Below are positions 59,908 to 64,000 of a DNA stretch of 64,000 nt, piece after piece (the first letter of the stretch is position 1; every line of letters begins with the position of its first letter). This DNA comes from Oceanobacillus senegalensis (GTDB taxonomy: Bacteria > Bacillota > Bacilli > Bacillales > Amphibacillaceae). The stretch covers positions 2,877,540 to 2,941,539 of the forward strand of contig NZ_LT839648.1 in NCBI RefSeq assembly GCF_900176885.1, read 5' to 3'. The translations under genes were made by a program, and so were the position numbers. The notes below the pieces were generated by a model. The model was not told the origin of the DNA. It saw only the letters and a list, made by a program, of their open reading frames with translations, and did not search any database.

Positions 59908-61809
59908 ATGTGTGGATTTGTTAGTGTCATGAGACATCCGAAAGTCTCTAAAGTAAAACAACATAGCCATAGTGATATAACATGGCGGAGTGCCATGATT
60001 AGACACCGCGGCCCAGATGATGAAGATATTTATCATGATAACCTGATGTCATTAGCTTTTCGCCGGTTACGTATTATTGATTTAAAACGTGGCCGCCAAC
60101 CATTGCCATTTGCAGATTCCCGATACTGGCTTGTTTTTAATGGTGAAATATATAACTATAAAGAATGGAGGGAGAAGCTAGCTTCAAAGGGATATACGTT
60201 TGAGACAGACTCGGATACGGAAGTGATTGGTAAACTGTTTCTTGAGGAGGGTGTTCAAGCTTTTTCAAAGCTCCGAGGCATGTTTGCCATCTTAATTTGG
60301 GACCGAAAAGAAAAGACTGTATATGGAGCACGTGATCCGTTTGGTATAAAGCCGTTTTATTATCAAGAAAAAGAGACTGAAACATTATTTGCTTCCGAAG
60401 AAAAAAGCCTAGTTTATAATACCAATCCTGTTCAACTTGATAATGAGGCACTTCAGCATTATTTTAGTTTTCAATATGTACCAGAACCCAGGACTTTATT
60501 TGAAGATATTAAAAAAGTTGAACCCGGGTCATATTTTATTAAAAAGGCAGGAGAACCTATACAATTCACTCGTTATTTCCATGCTACATTTCAACCAGTA
60601 GATACCTCTAAGAATGAAGTTATTCACACGTTAAGAAAAACGCTTGATGATTCCGTACAAGCTCATATGCAAAGTGATGTACCAGTTGGTGCATTTCTTT
60701 CTGGGGGTATTGATTCTAGTTTCATCGTAGCATTAGCAAAACAATATCATCCTAACATCGAAACATTTTCGGTAGGCTTTGATTGTAAAGGATTTTCCGA
60801 GTTAGATGTCGCTAAAGAAACAGCGGATAAGTTAGGAGTAAGAAACCATTCTTATCACATTAGTGCGAAGGAATTCATAGATGCATTGCCGGATATCGTA
60901 TGGCACTTAGATGACCCGCTTGCAGATCCAGCTTGCGTCCCACTCTACTTTGTGGCTCGTTATGCAAAAAAACATGTAAAGGTCGTATTGTCTGGTGAAG
61001 GAGCGGATGAGTTATTTGGCGGGTATAATATATACCATGAACCGCACTCTTTACAAATATTCGATAAATTGCCTACTTCTTTTACAAAAGCAATCCATCG
61101 CCTTGCTGATATTTTCCCGGAAGGTATGAAGGGTAAAAGTTTTCTAAAACGGGGAACGACGCCTCTTAGTGATCGGTATATCGGGAACGCTAAAATCTTT
61201 GAAGAAAAACAAAAAGAAACGTTTTATAAAGCATTTGATTACCGGTGTACCTATCATAAAATTACTGCACCACTCTATCATTTGGTAAAAAACCAAGACA
61301 AAATACACCAAATGCAGTACATAGACATTCATACATGGCTCCCGGGTGATATCCTTTTAAAAGCGGATAGAATGACAATGGCACACTCCCTCGAGTTGCG
61401 TGTCCCTTTTTTGGACAAGGAAGTATACAATATTGCCCGGCGTATTCCTACAAACCAAACCGTTACTGATGGCACTACAAAATGGGTGGTACGAAAGGCA
61501 GCACAGGGAATAGTCCCGGATCACGTTCTAAATCAAAGAAAGCTTGGATTCCCCGTTCCGATTCGTCACTGGCTTAAAGATGAATTATACGATTGGGCAA
61601 AAGAGCTCATTCAACAAAGTGAGACCAATCATTTAATAGATAAATCTGTTGCCCTTCAGTTACTTGATTACCATGCAAGCGGGAAAAGAGATTACTCTCG
61701 ACATATTTGGACCATTATCATATTTATGATGTGGCATCAAATATTTATAGAACAAAGGCATCCATATTTTATCAAGACCATGGATAGTAAAAGGGAGTAT
61801 AGCATGTAA
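59908..61809 (+). CDS. asnO: asparagine synthetase-type amidotransferase AsnO
   Basis: Class II glutamine amidotransferase/synthetase of 633 residues, very similar in layout to B. subtilis AsnO (YisO). Cys2 is the glutaminase nucleophile (MCGFVSV), with RHRGPDD, FRRLRIIDL and NGEIYNY following. The synthetase domain has the pyrophosphate loop FLSGGIDSS (residues 265-271) and LSGEGADELFGGYN. A strong GGAGG lies upstream. In B. subtilis it is sporulation-linked; in other bacteria enzymes also called AsnO amidate N-acetylglutaminylglutamine as an osmolyte step. The ATP-grasp and GNAT neighbours make the second role worth considering. Confidence 0.9.
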   Translation: MCGFVSVMRHPKVSKVKQHSHSDITWRSAMIRHRGPDDEDIYHDNLMSLAFRRLRIIDLKRGRQPLPFADSRYWLVFNGEIYNYKEWREKLASKGYTFETDSDTEVIGKLFLEEGVQAFSKLRGMFAILIWDRKEKTVYGARDPFGIKPFYYQEKETETLFASEEKSLVYNTNPVQLDNEALQHYFSFQYVPEPRTLFEDIKKVEPGSYFIKKAGEPIQFTRYFHATFQPVDTSKNEVIHTLRKTLDDSVQAHMQSDVPVGAFLSGGIDSSFIVALAKQYHPNIETFSVGFDCKGFSELDVAKETADKLGVRNHSYHISAKEFIDALPDIVWHLDDPLADPACVPLYFVARYAKKHVKVVLSGEGADELFGGYNIYHEPHSLQIFDKLPTSFTKAIHRLADIFPEGMKGKSFLKRGTTPLSDRYIGNAKIFEEKQKETFYKAFDYRCTYHKITAPLYHLVKNQDKIHQMQYIDIHTWLPGDILLKADRMTMAHSLELRVPFLDKEVYNIARRIPTNQTVTDGTTKWVVRKAAQGIVPDHVLNQRKLGFPVPIRHWLKDELYDWAKELIQQSETNHLIDKSVALQLLDYHASGKRDYSRHIWTIIIFMMWHQIFIEQRHPYFIKTMDSKREYSM

Positions 61810-61867
61810 GATGGATTGAGGAATGCTATGTTATCATTATGTTTTATAAATAAGTTCTCGGTTAAAC

Positions 61868-61897
61868 AGCCACCTGCCCAAGCAGGTGGTTATTTTG
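61868..61897 (+). terminator. terminator of asnO
   Basis: CCACCTGC / GCAGGTGG stem followed by TTATTTTG. Confidence 0.8.
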
Positions 61898-62046
61898 TAT
61901 AGCTTGTTCATAGTGACACACGATGTCACGAATCGCCCCTACCCCATTGTCTTTATACAAAAAAAGCCCTACAGAGATTTTACTCTCCGCAGAACGTTTC
62001 TTCAAAACTTATAGGTTACGGGGGACAAGTACCTCCCCCGTGTTCT

Positions 62047-63582
62047 TTATTGATATAAAAGTGGTGCGCCTGGTCCAAGTGGAAGACCTAGTAGCATCCA
62101 AATAACTAACACAATTGTCCAGCCAACTAAGAAATATATTGAATAAGGAACCATCGTTGAAATCAACGTACCAATTCCCATTTTCTTATCATATTTTTGA
62201 GCAAACGCAATAATAATTGCAAAATAAGTCATTAACGGTGAAATTATATTCGTAGACGAGTCGGCGATTCGATAAGCCATTTGTGTTAACTCTGGTGAAT
62301 ATCCCAGTTGCATCATGATTGGAACAAAGACTGGTGCCATCATCGCCCATTTCGCCGAGGCACTTCCAATAAATAAATTGATAAATGCTGTTATTAAAAT
62401 AAACAGGAGAATTAGTGGAATACCGGTTAGATTAACACTATCTAGAAATTCCGCACCATATACACCAAGCACTAATCCCATATTAGATTCATTAAAATAT
62501 GCAACGAATTGACCTGCCGTAAATGCTAAAACAATAAACATTCCCATGGATGCCATTGTGTCTGTCATTTGGCCCGCTACATCTTTATCATTGCGAATGG
62601 ATTTGGTTACCATCCCATAAACAAGTCCTGGAATAAAAAACAAAATCGCAATAATCGGCACTAAGGAGCTCATGAATGGTGACTGAATAATTTGATCCAT
62701 CCAGTTCCCTTCCGTACCACGCATCGGTGCATTCTCTGGTAAAATAAGTAAACTCATGAGAATAACAGAGACAATCACAGAAACTCCAGCCCAAACAATC
62801 CCTTTTTTCTCGGCAGATGTTAATGTTTCTAATTTTTCACGATATTCTCCTTTATACTCGCCCAAGCGTGGTTCAACCACACGTTCCGTTACCCATGCGC
62901 CAATAAAAGTAAGAATAAATGTTGAAACAATAATAAAGTAATAGTTCATCGCAATACTCATATTGTCTGCATATGCAGGATCGATAATTGCCGCACCAGC
63001 AGTAGTCAATTCACCTAATAGTGCATCGGTACCTGATAGGAATAAATTTGCACTAAATCCACCAGAAACTCCTGCAAACGCTGCTGCTAAACCAGCAAGC
63101 GGGTGACGACCTAATGCTGCAAAGATTAACGCACCAAGTGGAGGTAGAACAACATATCCTGCGTCAGATGCCACACTAGACATAATCCCTGCAAATACTA
63201 GTCCTAATGTAATAAATCTCTTAGGAACAGATAATACGAACCCTCTTAGTAGGGCACTAATTAAACCCGAGCGCTCCGCTACACCAATACCAAGCATCGT
63301 TAAAAGAACAACTCCTAATGGTGCAAACCCTATGAAATTATCCGTCATGCTCGTAAATATATATTGTATTCCTTCAGCACTTAATAAATTTTTAATTTCA
63401 ACCATTTCCCCTTCGTTACCAGGGTGTTCTACACGAATTCCTAATGGCTGTAATAATGCTGAAAGGAGAAGAACCGCTAAAGCTAAAATTGCGAACAATG
63501 TAACAGGATGTGGGAGTTTATTACCAACCACCTCAATCCCATCCAGTGAACGCTGAAACAAACCTCTTCTTTTATTACTCAT
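62047..63582 (-). CDS. AbgT-family transporter
   Basis: Membrane carrier of 511 residues in the AbgT family (p-aminobenzoyl-glutamate transporters; some members export sulfonamides). It opens with LDGIEVVGNKLPHPVTLFAILA, typical of the family. It has SDAGYVVLPPLGALIFAALGRHPLAGLAAAFAGVSGGFSAN-type reentrant regions near residues 140-180 and INLFIGSASAKWAMMAPVFVPIMMQLG near 390-415. Around ten to twelve membrane helices. Monocistronic and opposite to asnO. No abgA/abgB hydrolase genes are nearby, so the substrate is not set by context. Confidence 0.92.
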   Translation of the reverse strand: MSNKRRGLFQRSLDGIEVVGNKLPHPVTLFAILALAVLLLSALLQPLGIRVEHPGNEGEMVEIKNLLSAEGIQYIFTSMTDNFIGFAPLGVVLLTMLGIGVAERSGLISALLRGFVLSVPKRFITLGLVFAGIMSSVASDAGYVVLPPLGALIFAALGRHPLAGLAAAFAGVSGGFSANLFLSGTDALLGELTTAGAAIIDPAYADNMSIAMNYYFIIVSTFILTFIGAWVTERVVEPRLGEYKGEYREKLETLTSAEKKGIVWAGVSVIVSVILMSLLILPENAPMRGTEGNWMDQIIQSPFMSSLVPIIAILFFIPGLVYGMVTKSIRNDKDVAGQMTDTMASMGMFIVLAFTAGQFVAYFNESNMGLVLGVYGAEFLDSVNLTGIPLILLFILITAFINLFIGSASAKWAMMAPVFVPIMMQLGYSPELTQMAYRIADSSTNIISPLMTYFAIIIAFAQKYDKKMGIGTLISTMVPYSIYFLVGWTIVLVIWMLLGLPLGPGAPLLYQ

Positions 63583-63837
63583 AATTACTTCCTTTCTTTC
63601 ACCATATGGATAATATTCTGAAAAATACTTCTTATTTTGTACACCAAGCTACATTATAAAATGTGTTATTACTATTGAGAACCCATTTTCCAGAAGTAAA
63701 AATTGCAACATATTTCTCCATATTTCGAGTAATTACTTTAATGACTCTGAACTTCAGTCCTTTTATTGGAGTTAGCACCTATTTATTCAGTGTTTCTTTT
63801 ATCAGTAATATTTCAATTTATTGGTGTTCCACTCTTT
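63583..63837. other. abgT upstream region
   Basis: AT-rich region upstream of the transporter that must hold its promoter. I see no clear sigma-A boxes, small gene or RNA. It grades into the tandem repeat. Confidence 0.4.
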
Positions 63838-64000
63838 TTATCAGCGGTCCTTTCCTTTTATCAGCTTTTCCTTCACGTTTATCGGCGTTCCTTCACGTTT
63901 ATCAGCGTTCCTTCACGTTTATCAGCGTTCCTTCACGTTTATCGGCGTTCCTTCACGTTTATCGGCGTTCCTTCACGTTTATCGGCGTTCCTTCACGTTT
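63838..64000. repeat. 20-bp tandem repeat, runs off the window
   Basis: Six exact-length units from 63881 to 64000 read ATC(G/A)GCGTTCCTTCACGTTT. Base 4 varies (A in the second and third units, G in the others). Before them come decayed units (ATCAGCTTTTCCTTCACGTTT, ATCAGCGGTCCTTTCCTTTT), so the array is older at its inner edge. The 20-bp unit is not a multiple of three, and there are no spacers. The total length is unknown because it continues beyond the window. Confidence 0.9.

Noticed and set aside
63838..64000. Possible CRISPR array at the window end
   Set aside because: The 20-bp units are directly adjacent with no spacers, and no cas genes are nearby. It is a simple tandem repeat.

Overview
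The window looks like chromosome of a low-GC, endospore-forming, salt-tolerant member of the Bacillaceae, of the Oceanobacillus/Virgibacillus/Lentibacillus kind. The reasons are AT-rich DNA, strong GGAGG ribosome binding sites, frequent TTG starts, a gene order shared with Bacillus subtilis (guaA-pbuG...purEK...purLFMNHD-yerA-yerB-yerC-pcrB-pcrA-ligA-yerH/camS...gatCAB-dagK-yefA, here on the minus strand), an ectoine synthase and a small Hsp20/spore-type protein. The genus is an inference. No rRNA, tRNA, prophage or CRISPR was seen.

Region by region. 1-5.5 kb: tRNA-dihydrouridine synthase, a copper pair (CtaG-like protein and HMA chaperone), rlmCD, dagK. 5.7-8.9 kb: gatCAB operon. 9.2-10.7 kb: an NprR/PlcR-like HTH-TPR receptor followed by a 46-codon secreted-propeptide gene, a candidate RRNPP quorum-sensing cassette. 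11-18.7 kb: camS, ligA, pcrA, pcrB, yerC, yerB. 18.7-31.8 kb: adenine-deaminase-like yerA and the purine operon purE-K-L-F-M-N-H-D, driven by a PurR operator, a promoter and a guanine riboswitch. The operon lacks purB, purC, purS and purQ and carries a foldback repeat between purN and purH.

32.3-37.1 kb: a cobalamin riboswitch ahead of a thioesterase, a class I ribonucleotide reductase (both subunits) and a flavodoxin. 37.1-46 kb is an accessory block: yebE, Hsp20, a MOSC protein, msrA, a C26 amidotransferase, an MFS carrier, a foldback element split by an intact IS3/IS150-type insertion sequence, and a broken chemotaxis receptor. 46.2-54.3 kb: pbuG and guaA, each with its own guanine riboswitch, then the yebA/yeaD/yeaC (transglutaminase, DUF58, MoxR) set.

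54.5-61.8 kb is the most unusual part. A tight operon of an ATP-grasp ligase, a 657-residue protein with a possible Cys-His-Asn site, and an orphan ectoine synthase lies beside an AblB-type acetyltransferase and a divergent asnO. It may make an acetylated or cyclised compatible solute; this is a hypothesis. The window ends with an AbgT-family transporter and a 20-bp tandem repeat that runs off the edge.

Two themes link the parts. Purine supply is controlled at several points by PurR boxes and three guanine aptamers. Foldback elements of about 320-610 bp, with AGGCTCTTTTC-type ends, occur at three places, once inside the pur operon.
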